The notes under the pieces are model-generated. The model was not told where the DNA came from. It saw nothing but the letters and a program-made list of their open reading frames with translations, and made no database searches. From JALJPB01 sp034111045 (GTDB lineage Bacteria > Pseudomonadota > Gammaproteobacteria > Enterobacterales > Alteromonadaceae), in the NCBI GenBank assembly GCA_034111045.1, contig JAWUYA010000007.1, forward strand, positions 20,191-84,190: a DNA stretch of 64,000 nucleotides. Direction: 5' to 3'. This document shows positions 17,192 to 26,944 of this stretch, one piece after another. Within the stretch, counting starts at the first letter, position 1; every line of letters starts with the position of its first letter. Made by a program: the position numbers and the translations under genes.

Positions 17192-17229
17192 CTCCGCTCT
17201 TTATTTAATGCTAATTACAATAACTTATT

Positions 17230-18147
17230 TTACACTTTTTGTAACTCTTCTAAATAAGCATCCAAGATCAAATTACTGCGAGCGCTTTTACTGGTAATTG
17301 CTGAAAATTTGGTATAAAAGTTACGACCATGGGCTTCGATAGTGCGAATTTTATCCTGAGCTACCCAGCGCTTAGCAAAGTGCGTAGGTAAAAAACCAAT
17401 AAAACGTCCGGTTAAAATCAAAAATGCAATACCTTCTCGATCTGTTGATGAGGCCGTCGCTTTTAGTTTTCGTTGTTGCTGTTTGATCTTCGGTGATTGT
17501 GGATAGCTAGGTACAACGGCATCATATTCAGCCAAAGCTTCATCACTTATTTCATCTAAATCTTGTTTAAATAACGGATGCTGATCACTGCAATATAATA
17601 ACGATTGCTCTTTATATAACGGGGCATAAATTAGCCCCGGTAGCGTCCGTAATTCAGGCACCACACCAATATGCAATTGACTATTTAACACACCACTTTC
17701 TATGTCGTTAGGTGGCATCATTCTGATATTAATCACTACGTCAGGCGCGCGGTGCTTTAGTGCACTTAATGCTTTGGTAATGCTCATTTTTTCGATGGTG
17801 ACTAAATTATCAGTGATCCCTATATTTAACTCACCAACTAAATCCGTATTAATGGCATTAATTTCAGCTCGAAAATTTTCAATACTGCCTAACAGGTGCA
17901 TAGCTGATTGATAGACTTGCTCTCCTTGAGGAGTAATCGAGAACCCTGAACGGCCACGATTACATAGCTTCATACTCAACAATGACTCCAGCTCAGAGAT
18001 CGCTAAGCTGATCGCTGGCCGACTAATATTGAGCTCAACTTCTGCGGCGGCAAAGCCTCCCGATTCAATAACAACCCGATAAATGCGTAACAAACGAACA
18101 TGGGCATCACCCAACTGCCGAGGTAATAAGTTTTTATTTTTGGTCAT
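17230..18147 (-). CDS. LysR-family transcriptional regulator
   Basis: A LysR regulator. The N-terminal winged helix-turn-helix is at about residues 15-75 (LLRIYRVVIESGGFAAAEVELNISRPAISLAISELESLLSMKL) and the periplasmic-binding-like effector domain follows. The ATG at 18147 has a better ribosome site (TGAGGATTGAT) than the in-frame TTG 12 bases upstream. It is divergent from the transaminase-dehydrogenase-cupin genes and probably controls them; the effector is likely a substrate of that pathway. Confidence 0.88.
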   Translation of the reverse strand: MTKNKNLLPRQLGDAHVRLLRIYRVVIESGGFAAAEVELNISRPAISLAISELESLLSMKLCNRGRSGFSITPQGEQVYQSAMHLLGSIENFRAEINAINTDLVGELNIGITDNLVTIEKMSITKALSALKHRAPDVVINIRMMPPNDIESGVLNSQLHIGVVPELRTLPGLIYAPLYKEQSLLYCSDQHPLFKQDLDEISDEALAEYDAVVPSYPQSPKIKQQQRKLKATASSTDREGIAFLILTGRFIGFLPTHFAKRWVAQDKIRTIEAHGRNFYTKFSAITSKSARSNLILDAYLEELQKV

Positions 18148-18213
18148 ATCAATCCTCAATCATTTAAAGATAAACAAGGCTAAATTCTGATTAAATAGGG
18201 ATAAAGCCTTAGG

Positions 18214-18227
18214 TAAGTAATTACTTA
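18214..18227. promoter_or_regulatory. Perfect 14-base palindrome in the LysR/transaminase intergenic region
   Basis: TAAGTAATTACTTA lies about 67 bases upstream of the regulator start and about 110 bases upstream of the transaminase. It contains the T-N11-A spacing common to LysR operators and sits in the usual divergent arrangement. Its role is inferred only from position and symmetry. Confidence 0.45.
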
Positions 18228-18336
18228 ACTTAACTTTAAAAACATTAGCTTTAATAACCTATTAAATCATTGATAATGAGTCCAAGCAATCGCCATAGGC
18301 GAAAAAAGTAACCTGAATAAATGCTGAGGCAATCAT

Positions 18337-19692
18337 ATGACTAACAACAAAATAGACAACCACGGTATTAGCCAAGCACAACTTGACGCACACTGGATGC
18401 CATTTACCGGTAACCGTGAATTTAAGAAAGACCCCCGTATTATCGTATCAGCTAAAGGTAACTACTATACCGACAGTGATGGTCGACAAATCTTTGATGG
18501 CCTTTCAGGACTGTGGACATGTGGCGCAGGTCATGCCCGACCGGAGATCACTGAAGCGGTAAGCAAACAAGTGGCCACCTTAGACTATTCGCCGGCCTTT
18601 CAATTTGGTCACCCTAAGTCATTTGAATTAGCGCACCGTATTACCCAATTAATGCCCGAGGGCTTAAACCGAGTATTTTTTACTGGCTCGGGATCTGAGT
18701 CAGTAGAAACCGCATTAAAAATTGCGCGAGGTTACTGGCGTAAAAAAGGCATGGCCAGTAAAACCCGTTTTATTGGCCGTGCCAAAGGTTATCACGGCGT
18801 TAACTTCGGCGGGATTAGTGTCGGTGGTATTAACCCTAATCGGGCAATGTATGGTCAAGGTATAGAAGCGAGTCATCTACCGCATACGATGATCAGTGAG
18901 AACAAGTATTCCAAAGGGATGCCGACACAAGGTGCAAATTTAGCCGATGAATTAGAAGAAATGGTTGCCTTATATGATGCATCAAATATTGCGGCAGTAA
19001 TTGTTGAGCCGCTTGCCGGCTCAACAGGAGTTATCCCACCGCCAGTAGGTTATTTGAAACGTTTGCGTGAACTTTGCACTAAACATAATATTTTATTAAT
19101 TTTTGATGAAGTTATTACTGCCTTTGGTCGTATGGGCGCAAATACAGGAGCAGAAGAGTTTGGTGTAACGCCTGATTTAATGACGGTGGCAAAACAACTC
19201 ACCAATGGTGTTATTCCTATGGGTGCAGTTATAGCTAAGCAAGAGATTTACGATACGTTTATAGAAACAGGAGGGCCTGAGTACATGTTAGAGTTGCCCC
19301 ATGGTTATACCTATTCAGCTCACCCTGTGGCTTGTGCCGCAGCATTGGCCTCATTAGATATTTTAGCAAATGATCGTTTACCCGAGCGTGTTAAATCAAT
19401 TGCCCCCTATTTCCAAGAAGCATTACATGGTTTGAAAGGGTCAAACCATATTATCGACATTCGTAACTACGGTTTAGCCGGTGCGGTAAGTATTGCTCCC
19501 TTTGGTGCTGAACAAGGCAAAGCAGAACCAGCCAAACGTCCTTACGAGATAGGCATGAAAATGTGGCAAAAAGGTTTTTATGTTCGCTACGGCGGTGATA
19601 CCGTTCAGCTAGGGCTACCTTTTACCACGGAATTATCTGAGATTGACAGTATAGTAAATGCTCTAGGTGAAACACTGAGCGAAATTAATTAA
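18337..19692 (+). CDS. Omega-amino acid:pyruvate transaminase (beta-alanine type)
   Basis: A 451-residue class III PLP aminotransferase. Motifs: FTGSGSESVETALKIARGYW, the RAKGYHGVNFGGISVGG region, DEVITAFGRMG with the PLP-binding Asp, and the Schiff-base lysine at about residue 286 in MTVAKQLTNGVIPMGAV. It matches beta-alanine:pyruvate transaminases, giving malonate semialdehyde. The dehydrogenase that follows 64 bases later would use that product. Confidence 0.9.
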   Translation: MTNNKIDNHGISQAQLDAHWMPFTGNREFKKDPRIIVSAKGNYYTDSDGRQIFDGLSGLWTCGAGHARPEITEAVSKQVATLDYSPAFQFGHPKSFELAHRITQLMPEGLNRVFFTGSGSESVETALKIARGYWRKKGMASKTRFIGRAKGYHGVNFGGISVGGINPNRAMYGQGIEASHLPHTMISENKYSKGMPTQGANLADELEEMVALYDASNIAAVIVEPLAGSTGVIPPPVGYLKRLRELCTKHNILLIFDEVITAFGRMGANTGAEEFGVTPDLMTVAKQLTNGVIPMGAVIAKQEIYDTFIETGGPEYMLELPHGYTYSAHPVACAAALASLDILANDRLPERVKSIAPYFQEALHGLKGSNHIIDIRNYGLAGAVSIAPFGAEQGKAEPAKRPYEIGMKMWQKGFYVRYGGDTVQLGLPFTTELSEIDSIVNALGETLSEIN

Positions 19693-19756
19693 CACAGAGT
19701 GGTTTTGATGAAAAATCAAAAATATTCAAAAAATTTATCAATTTAAGGAAGACAAA

Positions 19757-21247
19757 ATGACTACTATCGGCCACCTAATTAACGGTGAAATGATCAATAA
19801 CGATACGCGTACCCAAGCAGTATTTAACCCAGCAACTGGCGAAACGACTAAAAGAGTGGCACTGGCTAGCAAACAAACGGTTGAGCAAGCTATTGATGCT
19901 GCACAAGCGGCTTTTCCTCAGTGGCGCAATACCCCACCCATTAAACGCGCTCGTGTCATGTTTCGTTTTAAAGAATTACTGGAGAAAAATGCCGATAAAA
20001 TTTGCCAATTAATTGGCCAAGAACACGGTAAAATTTCTCATGATGCGGCGGGTGAGTTACAACGCGGTATTGAAAACGTAGAATACGCCTGTGGCGCACC
20101 TCAGTTATTAAAAGGTGAACACAGCAAAAATGTAGGCCCAAACATTGATTCTTGGAGTGAATTTCAACCATTAGGTGTTGTCGCGGGTATCACCCCTTTT
20201 AACTTTCCTGCTATGGTGCCGATGTGGATGTTCCCACTAGCCATTGTTTGTGGTAATACCTTTATATTAAAACCGTCAGAACGCGACCCAAGCTCAACGT
20301 TACTGATTGCTCAACTGCTTAAAGAAGCGGGTTTACCCGATGGCGTAATGAACGTGGTCAATGGTGATAAAGAAGCGGTTGATACACTACTCAATGATAA
20401 ACGCGTAAAAGCGGTAAGTTTTGTTGGCTCGACACCCATTGCCGAATATATTTATGCAACGGCTACTGCTAATGGTAAACGCTGCCAAGCTTTAGGTGGC
20501 GCTAAAAATCACGCGATTATCATGCCTGATGCCGATATGAACAATGCCGCCAATCAGTTACTAGGTGCCGCTTTTGGTTCTTCTGGAGAACGCTGCATGG
20601 CACTTTCTGTTGCTGTTGCCGTTGGTGATGAAGCGGCTGACGCACTTATTACTAAAATGACTGAAGGCATGAAAGGACTCAGTGTTGGTGAGTATAGCAA
20701 TGCTAATAACGATTTTGGCCCAGTAATTACCGCCGCGCACCGCGATAAAGTCAATGGTTTTATTGAAAGTGCAAAAGCAGAAGGCGCGACACTTGTGGTT
20801 GATGGCCGTCATCCTAAAATTGACGGTTTTGACAATGGCTTCTTTGTTGGTGCAACGTTAATCGACAATGTCTCTCAAGAAATGCTGAGCTATCAAGCTG
20901 AAATTTTTGGCCCAGTATTGCAAGTCGTTAGGGTAAAAACGATGCAAGAAGCTATGCAATTAATTAACGATCATGAATACGGTAATGGCACCTGTATTTT
21001 TACTCGTGATGGTGAAGCCGCCCGCTATTTTTCTGATAATATTGAAGTCGGTATGGTGGGTATTAATGTCCCCTTGCCTGTACCTGTGGCGTACCACAGT
21101 TTTGGTGGTTGGAAACGTTCATTATTTGGTGATTTACATGCTTACGGTCCTGATGGCGTTCGTTTTTACACTAAACGTAAAACCATTACTCAGCGTTGGC
21201 CTTCAAGTGGTGTGCGTGAAGGGGTAAGCTTCGCTTTTCCAAGTTAG
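19757..21247 (+). CDS. mmsA: CoA-acylating methylmalonate/malonate-semialdehyde dehydrogenase
   Basis: A 496-residue aldehyde dehydrogenase with the MmsA pattern: ITPFNFPAMVPMWMFPLAI, the NAD site FVGSTPIAEYIY, and catalytic Cys280 in SSGERCMALSVAV. The general-base Glu of ordinary aldehyde dehydrogenases is replaced by the LGGAKNHAI sequence characteristic of the CoA-dependent type. Paired with the upstream transaminase it would convert malonate semialdehyde to acetyl-CoA. AAGGAAGA precedes the ATG. Confidence 0.94.
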   Translation: MTTIGHLINGEMINNDTRTQAVFNPATGETTKRVALASKQTVEQAIDAAQAAFPQWRNTPPIKRARVMFRFKELLEKNADKICQLIGQEHGKISHDAAGELQRGIENVEYACGAPQLLKGEHSKNVGPNIDSWSEFQPLGVVAGITPFNFPAMVPMWMFPLAIVCGNTFILKPSERDPSSTLLIAQLLKEAGLPDGVMNVVNGDKEAVDTLLNDKRVKAVSFVGSTPIAEYIYATATANGKRCQALGGAKNHAIIMPDADMNNAANQLLGAAFGSSGERCMALSVAVAVGDEAADALITKMTEGMKGLSVGEYSNANNDFGPVITAAHRDKVNGFIESAKAEGATLVVDGRHPKIDGFDNGFFVGATLIDNVSQEMLSYQAEIFGPVLQVVRVKTMQEAMQLINDHEYGNGTCIFTRDGEAARYFSDNIEVGMVGINVPLPVPVAYHSFGGWKRSLFGDLHAYGPDGVRFYTKRKTITQRWPSSGVREGVSFAFPS

Positions 21248-21280
21248 TCGTTCAGGAAAATAGTAGTTGTGAACTAATCT

Positions 21281-21305
21281 TATCCCCGACTATTGTGATC
21301 GGGGA
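21281..21305 (+). terminator. Hairpin between mmsA and the cupin gene
   Basis: Stem ATCCCCGA / TCGGGGAT around a nine-base loop, 34 bases past the mmsA stop, followed only by TTCGA. The short T-tract suggests partial termination or 3' end protection, which would lower expression of the cupin gene relative to the enzymes. Confidence 0.5.
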
Positions 21306-21333
21306 TTTCGACATGATATTAAATGAGTAAAAC

Positions 21334-22131
21334 ATGTCAGATAAGACAATAATTCGATTAAGCCCAACGCCTAAAAACTTTGGCAAGGTCGCTGATGACT
21401 TAACAGATGAACGGTTCGAGTCTTTACTGCCAACTCAGCATACTCATCGTTATTATGAAGATGATCAACTTGGTCTCTATATTGGTGTTTGGGATACCAC
21501 TGATATGGTTGAAAATGCAGCACCTTATGGGTGTGATGCCTTTATGGTTGTGCTTGAAGGCCAAGCTGGTATTAAAAACATGAAAACCGGAGCACTTGAA
21601 AACGTGGCGGCTGGTGAAGCTTTTGTTATCCCTAAAGGCTATGATTGTCAGTGGCAGCAAAAGGGTTATTTACGTAAGTTTTATCTTATATCCAAACATC
21701 CTGATGAGATAATGCCAGTTTCCCCGACCTGTGAAGGCATTATTAATATCAGTGCGGTGCATCGTAGCGCATCTGCAAAAAATACTGATAAAAACATTGA
21801 TGTAAGCATAACGGGTGATAGCTTTGTGATGAAAACGAGCAAACCTGTGAACAAAGGTCAACACCTTTACCAAGACCCTAGTGGGCGTTTTTTCTCGGGT
21901 ATCTGGCAGAGTCAACAATTTGAAACCCAGCAACAAGCATTTCCGCGCAATGAGTTTATCTATATCCAATCAGGTGAACTAGTGTGTATTGACGAAAAAA
22001 ATCAATCGCATAAATTTAGCCAAGGAGACACCTTATTTATTCCCCGAGGCACCATTTGTCATTGGCGTGTTGATGACAGTGTTTGTACTTTTTATGCTGT
22101 TCTGCAAGCTGCTCACTCAACTCGATTATAA
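21334..22131 (+). CDS. Bicupin protein
   Basis: A 265-residue protein with two cupin barrels of the DUF861/cupin_3 type: the first at about residues 60-125 (VVLEGQAGIKNMKTG...GEAFVIPKGYDCQW), the second at about 190-260 (YIQSGELVCIDEKNQ...GDTLFIPRGTICHWRV). The usual His metal ligands are mostly absent, so it may be a sensor or non-metal enzyme. It follows the transaminase and mmsA on the same strand, suggesting a role in the same pathway. Confidence 0.8.
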   Translation: MSDKTIIRLSPTPKNFGKVADDLTDERFESLLPTQHTHRYYEDDQLGLYIGVWDTTDMVENAAPYGCDAFMVVLEGQAGIKNMKTGALENVAAGEAFVIPKGYDCQWQQKGYLRKFYLISKHPDEIMPVSPTCEGIINISAVHRSASAKNTDKNIDVSITGDSFVMKTSKPVNKGQHLYQDPSGRFFSGIWQSQQFETQQQAFPRNEFIYIQSGELVCIDEKNQSHKFSQGDTLFIPRGTICHWRVDDSVCTFYAVLQAAHSTRL

Positions 22132-22372
22132 ACAATGCGGTCAGCATTTTTGACCAACATTGATGATCAGCGACAGGGCAGTGATGGTAATGAATCAGGC
22201 CTTCTTATCATTTATTTAACTATGACTTATTTTAACCCTCTAAATATATACGCTATATAAGAGAATAACTGCTTGTTTTAGATGGTTAGGCCACTTAATA
22301 ATAAATAATCTTTTCAAAGAGCTAACTTAAAGCAGACTATTAGGTATACTTTACTCACTCATTGTTCACCTT

Positions 22373-24391
22373 TTGCTTAGAGCGACTCTCTTGAAATACT
22401 TTGTATCCCTATTACTTTATCGCTTATTATTACTGACACTGACACCCATCATCTTTAGCTTTTTTATAATAAAATCACGAAAAAACGCTGCGTTGCGTCA
22501 TCGTTTAACTGAACGTTTAGGCCTTGTGCCCCGCTCATTAAAATCTTCGGGGATCATTGTACATGCATCGAGTATTGGGGAAGTTATTGCGCTCAAACCT
22601 TTTATTGAAAAACTACTCGTGTCCTATCCTCAACTACCCATCACGTTAACCACTTATACTCCTACGGGCTCTGAACAAGTTAAAAAGCTATTTGCTGAAC
22701 GCGTTCAACATTGTTATTTGCCTGTAGATATTTTCATTTGTACTGCGCTTTTTCTTAAGAAACTAAAACCTCAAGCTATGGTCTTTATGGAAACAGAAAT
22801 TTGGCCTAACTTAATTGCCCAGGCCGCTAACAAGAAAATAAAACTGATACTAGTCAACGCTAGGCTGTCCGAACCTTCCTTGAAAAATTATAAAAATTTA
22901 ACTTGGTTAATCAAGCCAAGTTTAAATAACTTTGATAAAATTCTCCCGCAATCAAAAATAAATTTATCAAATTTTATTGAGTTAGGTGCTGATAATTGGC
23001 GCTGTAATGTAGTAGGTAATTTAAAATTTGATATCAGTAATAATGCAAATATTGAGGAAAAAAAAGTAGAATTAAGTGCTTTTTTACCGATAAATCGTAG
23101 TATTTGGTTAGTGGCTAGCACCCATCAAGGTGATGAAGAACTTGTGCTACGCGCCTTTAAAAAAATAATAAAAACTCAGCCAGATTTATTACTTATTCTA
23201 GTACCAAGACATCCAGAACGCTTTGAGAGTGTGGCAAAATTGTGTTTAATGCATCAATTGTCGCTTGTTAAACGCAGTGAGCAAAAACAGGTGACTGAGT
23301 CTACTCATGTTTGGTTATTAGATTCTCTAGGGGAGTTAATGGCGGCTTACGCCCTTGCCGATATAGTCACTATGGGAGGAAGTTTTAATGAAGTTAACGG
23401 TCATAACCCTCTCGAGCCGGCTTTATTTAAAAAAGCGATAATTGTCGGACCCTTTATGGCCAATTTTTTAGAAATTGAACAGCAACTCAATCATGTTAAT
23501 GGGCTGATTCAATTAACTTCGGTCGATGTTGATGAACTGACTCAAGCAGTAGACTCGTTAATTGTTGATAAATTAAAACAAAAACGCTTGGGCGACAATG
23601 CCTACCAAGTTGTACAGGACAATCAAGGTGCTAGTGAGCAAAGCATGATGCACTTACAAGCCTTAATAGCAGACTCAACAATAATGACAAGCGTTCACTT
23701 TGACAACACCTTCTGCCAATATGACCCAAGGCTATTAGCTGATTTTGATCCTCAAATGTTATCAAGTCATTATTGGCAGCAAAAAAAGGCGATCGCCGGC
23801 TCCGCACAAGGTCGCGGTACAACCTGGTTTATTCATCATCAAGAACAGCATTGGGTATTACGTCATTACTATAGAGGCGGGCTCATAGGTAAATTTAACA
23901 AAGATCATTATATTTTCACCTCGCAAAAATCAACCCGAGCAGCTAAAGAGTTCCGCTTATTAAACGTGATGCAAACATGGCAATTACCGTCGCCAAAACC
24001 TATCGCTTATCGAGTGATACGCCAAGGTTTATGCTATCAAGCAGACCTCTTAAGTTCCCGCATTAACAATGCCAGAGATTTAGTGGCGATATTAGCAAAG
24101 CAACCATTAGCCGATGATGTGTGGTTTAGTATTGGACAAACGATTAAACGATTTCATGATAGAGGCATTTATCATCATGACTTAAATGCTCATAACATAT
24201 TACTCGATGATAATGACAAGCCTTGGTTAATAGACTTTGATCAAGGTGAGTTAAGGCCAATAAACAAAAATTGGCAGCAGGGGAATATGCAAAGGTTATT
24301 ACGCTCCTTTAGAAAAGAGCATAGCAAATTAGACAATTTTTTATGGCAGGAGGAAAATTGGCAAATACTACTAACAGGTTATGATACTTAA
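22373..24391 (+). CDS. waaA-kdkA: Kdo transferase fused to Kdo kinase (WaaA-KdkA)
   Basis: A 672-residue fusion. Residues 1 to about 430 are a Kdo transferase: membrane-anchor helix, the RLGLVPRS and HASSIGEVIALKPFIEKL region with the catalytic Glu, and METEIWPNL, GNLKFD and GGSFNEVNGHNPLEPA motifs. From about 440 to the end is a 3-deoxy-manno-octulosonate kinase of the KdkA family: the catalytic loop HHDLNAHN (about residue 600) and metal-binding LIDFDQGELR. It should attach Kdo to lipid A and phosphorylate it at the inner face of the inner membrane. There is no in-frame ATG at the front; the start is TTG at 22373 or TTG at 22391. Confidence 0.93.
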   Translation: MLRATLLKYFVSLLLYRLLLLTLTPIIFSFFIIKSRKNAALRHRLTERLGLVPRSLKSSGIIVHASSIGEVIALKPFIEKLLVSYPQLPITLTTYTPTGSEQVKKLFAERVQHCYLPVDIFICTALFLKKLKPQAMVFMETEIWPNLIAQAANKKIKLILVNARLSEPSLKNYKNLTWLIKPSLNNFDKILPQSKINLSNFIELGADNWRCNVVGNLKFDISNNANIEEKKVELSAFLPINRSIWLVASTHQGDEELVLRAFKKIIKTQPDLLLILVPRHPERFESVAKLCLMHQLSLVKRSEQKQVTESTHVWLLDSLGELMAAYALADIVTMGGSFNEVNGHNPLEPALFKKAIIVGPFMANFLEIEQQLNHVNGLIQLTSVDVDELTQAVDSLIVDKLKQKRLGDNAYQVVQDNQGASEQSMMHLQALIADSTIMTSVHFDNTFCQYDPRLLADFDPQMLSSHYWQQKKAIAGSAQGRGTTWFIHHQEQHWVLRHYYRGGLIGKFNKDHYIFTSQKSTRAAKEFRLLNVMQTWQLPSPKPIAYRVIRQGLCYQADLLSSRINNARDLVAILAKQPLADDVWFSIGQTIKRFHDRGIYHHDLNAHNILLDDNDKPWLIDFDQGELRPINKNWQQGNMQRLLRSFRKEHSKLDNFLWQEENWQILLTGYDT

Positions 24392-24486
24392 CCTGATCTT
24401 AAACCTATAGAGTGATTGTTAGCTCGATGATCTTGTTGGCTTTGTATGAAATTGCGCCTTACCTTATGTTATGTCAGGCATTAAAT

Positions 24487-25143
24487 TCAAGCCGCTTTTA
24501 AAGCTGTTTCACAACGCTTCAAATATATTTCACGTGCTTTCATAAATTCAGGTAAACCAACATCAGTGGTATATGGACGAATGATAACTAAAATCTTTAA
24601 TACACCTTGATAAAAAACAGCATCATTGATTTCAACGTTGTTATTTTGTGTTTGATAAAAGCTTAACCAAAAAGTATTAACTAAACGTAATAAGCTGACA
24701 ATATCGGCTAACTCATCACTCTCAAAGTCAATGACACCGGCATCTTTTAAAGAAACCATCATAGCGCTAACTCTGTCAGTAATAATATGTTGAACTTCTA
24801 CATACTTATCATGTAACGAGGGGCTTTTAGCCAATAAAACTGGAAGATTACTATAGAAAAAGCGGAACTTCATCATCGCTTGAAAAACAGCATCCATATA
24901 TAAAATAATAGCATCAAGTGGTTTTACGCTGGGTGTCACTTGCGGAAACGTATCAAGCACAATATTACGGGCATACTCTTCATAAATGGAAAGAATAATG
25001 TCTTCTTTATTGCGAAAGTGATAATACAAGTTACCTGGGCTTATACCAAGGTGAGCAGCAATATGATTAGTCGTCACATTTCGCTCCCCTTGTTCATTAA
25101 ATAAGGTAATGCTCGCTTGTATGATTTTATCGCGTGTTTTCAT
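24487..25143 (-). CDS. TetR-family transcriptional regulator
   Basis: A 218-residue regulator with an N-terminal TetR helix-turn-helix (KIIQASITLFNEQGERNVTTNHIAAHLGISPGNLYYHFRNKEDI, residues 5-48) and an all-helical ligand domain without recognisable signature. It is a single gene, convergent with waaA-kdkA and divergent from coaD. The target is unknown. Confidence 0.88.
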   Translation of the reverse strand: MKTRDKIIQASITLFNEQGERNVTTNHIAAHLGISPGNLYYHFRNKEDIILSIYEEYARNIVLDTFPQVTPSVKPLDAIILYMDAVFQAMMKFRFFYSNLPVLLAKSPSLHDKYVEVQHIITDRVSAMMVSLKDAGVIDFESDELADIVSLLRLVNTFWLSFYQTQNNNVEINDAVFYQGVLKILVIIRPYTTDVGLPEFMKAREIYLKRCETALKAA

Positions 25144-25320
25144 TAAATAGGGCTATTTATGCGTAAAAGTAATGTCCTATCATACTATCAAAAAGTGTTT
25201 AACGGGAAGTTTTTCGAGTAAATGCTTTAATAAAACTTGCCTGTTAGTTGCCATTTTGGTTGCCATTTGGTAAAAATCCGCTTTACAATAGCGCTATAGG
25301 TATTCAATTTACGGCTGACT

Positions 25321-25803
25321 ATGACTATAAAAGCAATTTATCCAGGAACTTTTGATCCCGTCACTAATGGCCACACTGATTTAATTGAACGAGCGAGTCG
25401 TTTATTTAATCAGGTAATCGTTGGTATAGCAGCAAGCCCAAGTAAGAAACCATTATTTGATTTAGCTCATCGGGTTGAAATGTTAGAAAAAGTCACTCAA
25501 CATTTATCCAATGTCACCGTGATCGGCTTTAGTGGCCTATTGGTTGATTTTGCTGAAGATAATAATGCTAAAGTATTGATACGTGGTTTACGTGCGGTAT
25601 CTGATTTTGAATATGAATTTCAATTAGCGAATATGAACCGTCGATTATCACCTGACTTAGAAAGTGTATTTTTAACACCAGCCGAAGAGAACTCTTTTAT
25701 TTCATCAACACTGGTAAAAGAAGTTGCCTTACACCGAGGTGATGTTCATCAATTTGTTCACCCAGTGGTTGAAGCCGCTTTATTAACCGCGCTTAAAAAA
25801 TAA
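25321..25803 (+). CDS. coaD: Phosphopantetheine adenylyltransferase
   Basis: A 160-residue nucleotidyltransferase for the fourth step of CoA synthesis, making dephospho-CoA from 4'-phosphopantetheine and ATP. The signature YPGTFDPVTNGHTDLIERA holds the T/HxGH motif, and the second motif is ENSFISSTLVKEVALHRGDV. Length and ends match the family. Another CoA gene, coaBC, lies 3 kb away but is not in the same transcript. Confidence 0.97.
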   Translation: MTIKAIYPGTFDPVTNGHTDLIERASRLFNQVIVGIAASPSKKPLFDLAHRVEMLEKVTQHLSNVTVIGFSGLLVDFAEDNNAKVLIRGLRAVSDFEYEFQLANMNRRLSPDLESVFLTPAEENSFISSTLVKEVALHRGDVHQFVHPVVEAALLTALKK

Positions 25804-26117
25804 CGTTATTATGGTAACTCAATAATAACGTTCAGAAATGGTGAACTGCCGTTACTCTCTCTTGTTATCGGTGTAGTGCATACTAATCAGTTGGCCGCTT
25901 AAACAATAGACAGAGCTGCGCTCTACTTTCGCGACTGTTTACCCTTTGAGTGAATTAAATCCTGATTTAAAGGGATAAATAAACACCAATAAATAACGGG
26001 TACGATTTACAGCTACATTAGTTTCATTTAAATTTTCATAGTAACAGCGACTAATTCAGGTACGACGACTACCCCATTGATACTATCGGTTGAAGCTTTA
26101 TGACACTCTGACCAAAC
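25804..26117. other. Intergenic region between coaD and mutM
   Basis: About 314 bases with no supported gene between two convergent genes. An inverted repeat AACGTTATTA (25802-25811) / TAATAACGTT (25823-25832) overlaps the coaD stop codon and may end its transcript. No T-run follows. Confidence 0.5.
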
Positions 26118-26933
26118 TTAGTTTTTTTGGCATTGAGGACAAAAGACTGTTGCTCTGCCTGCTTGTTTTATTTCTTTCAATTTTTCTTTACAAATAAAAC
26201 ATGGCTGACCACCTCGACCATAAGCTAATAGCTCTTGTGCAAAATATCCAGGTTTACCATCTGATTGAGTAAAATCCTTTAAAGTAGTGCCTCCTTGCTC
26301 TATTGCGTGAGCTAATGTTTGTTTAATATGCCGAGTTAATTCAAGATAACGCTTCTTTAAAACTTTACCCGCCTGCTTTCTTGGATCTATCCCCGCTTTA
26401 AACAAACTTTCATTCGCATAAATATTACCTACGCCGACAAGCACATGGTTATTCATTATAAATGTCTTAATAGGTGCTGTTTTATTGCGCGACATTTGAT
26501 ATAAATGATCATCTGTAAAGTCAGGAGATAATGGTTCAGGACCAAGTTTTTTAATTAATGGATGCTCATTAATATCTTCGGTTACCCATAAAACAGAACC
26601 AAAACGACGAGGATCATTAAGTCTCAAGGCTAAGCCGTTTTCCAAGACTAAATCAAAATGATCGTGTTTGGTGATTGGCGTATCTTTGTCAATGACTCTA
26701 ATAGTCCCTGACATGCCTAAATGTAACATCAATATGCCTTTCGAAGTTCCGAGCAAAAGATATTTAGCCCGGCGGTTAACAGAAACAACCTTTTCACCAC
26801 AAATATCTGAAATGGTAGGGGTGATAGGCCAACGCATTTTTGCATTACGGACAACGACATCGCTGACGTTCTGGTTTAATACGTGAGGCTCTATTCCTCG
26901 TCGACACACTTCTACTTCTGGTAATTCAGGCAT
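26118..26933 (-). CDS. mutM: Formamidopyrimidine-DNA glycosylase
   Basis: A 271-residue base-excision glycosylase removing 8-oxoguanine. The start must be 26933: this places Met-Pro-Glu at the N-terminus, since Pro2 is the catalytic nucleophile and Glu3 is needed; the in-frame ATG 12 bases upstream would bury it. Other marks: GVGNIYANESLF with the H2TH domain, and the C-terminal zinc finger CFIC ... CPQC. It starts 11 bases after the stop of a membrane-anchored gene of unknown function and is probably co-transcribed with it. Confidence 0.97.
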   Translation of the reverse strand: MPELPEVEVCRRGIEPHVLNQNVSDVVVRNAKMRWPITPTISDICGEKVVSVNRRAKYLLLGTSKGILMLHLGMSGTIRVIDKDTPITKHDHFDLVLENGLALRLNDPRRFGSVLWVTEDINEHPLIKKLGPEPLSPDFTDDHLYQMSRNKTAPIKTFIMNNHVLVGVGNIYANESLFKAGIDPRKQAGKVLKKRYLELTRHIKQTLAHAIEQGGTTLKDFTQSDGKPGYFAQELLAYGRGGQPCFICKEKLKEIKQAGRATVFCPQCQKN

Positions 26934-26944
26934 GGTTGCTATCA

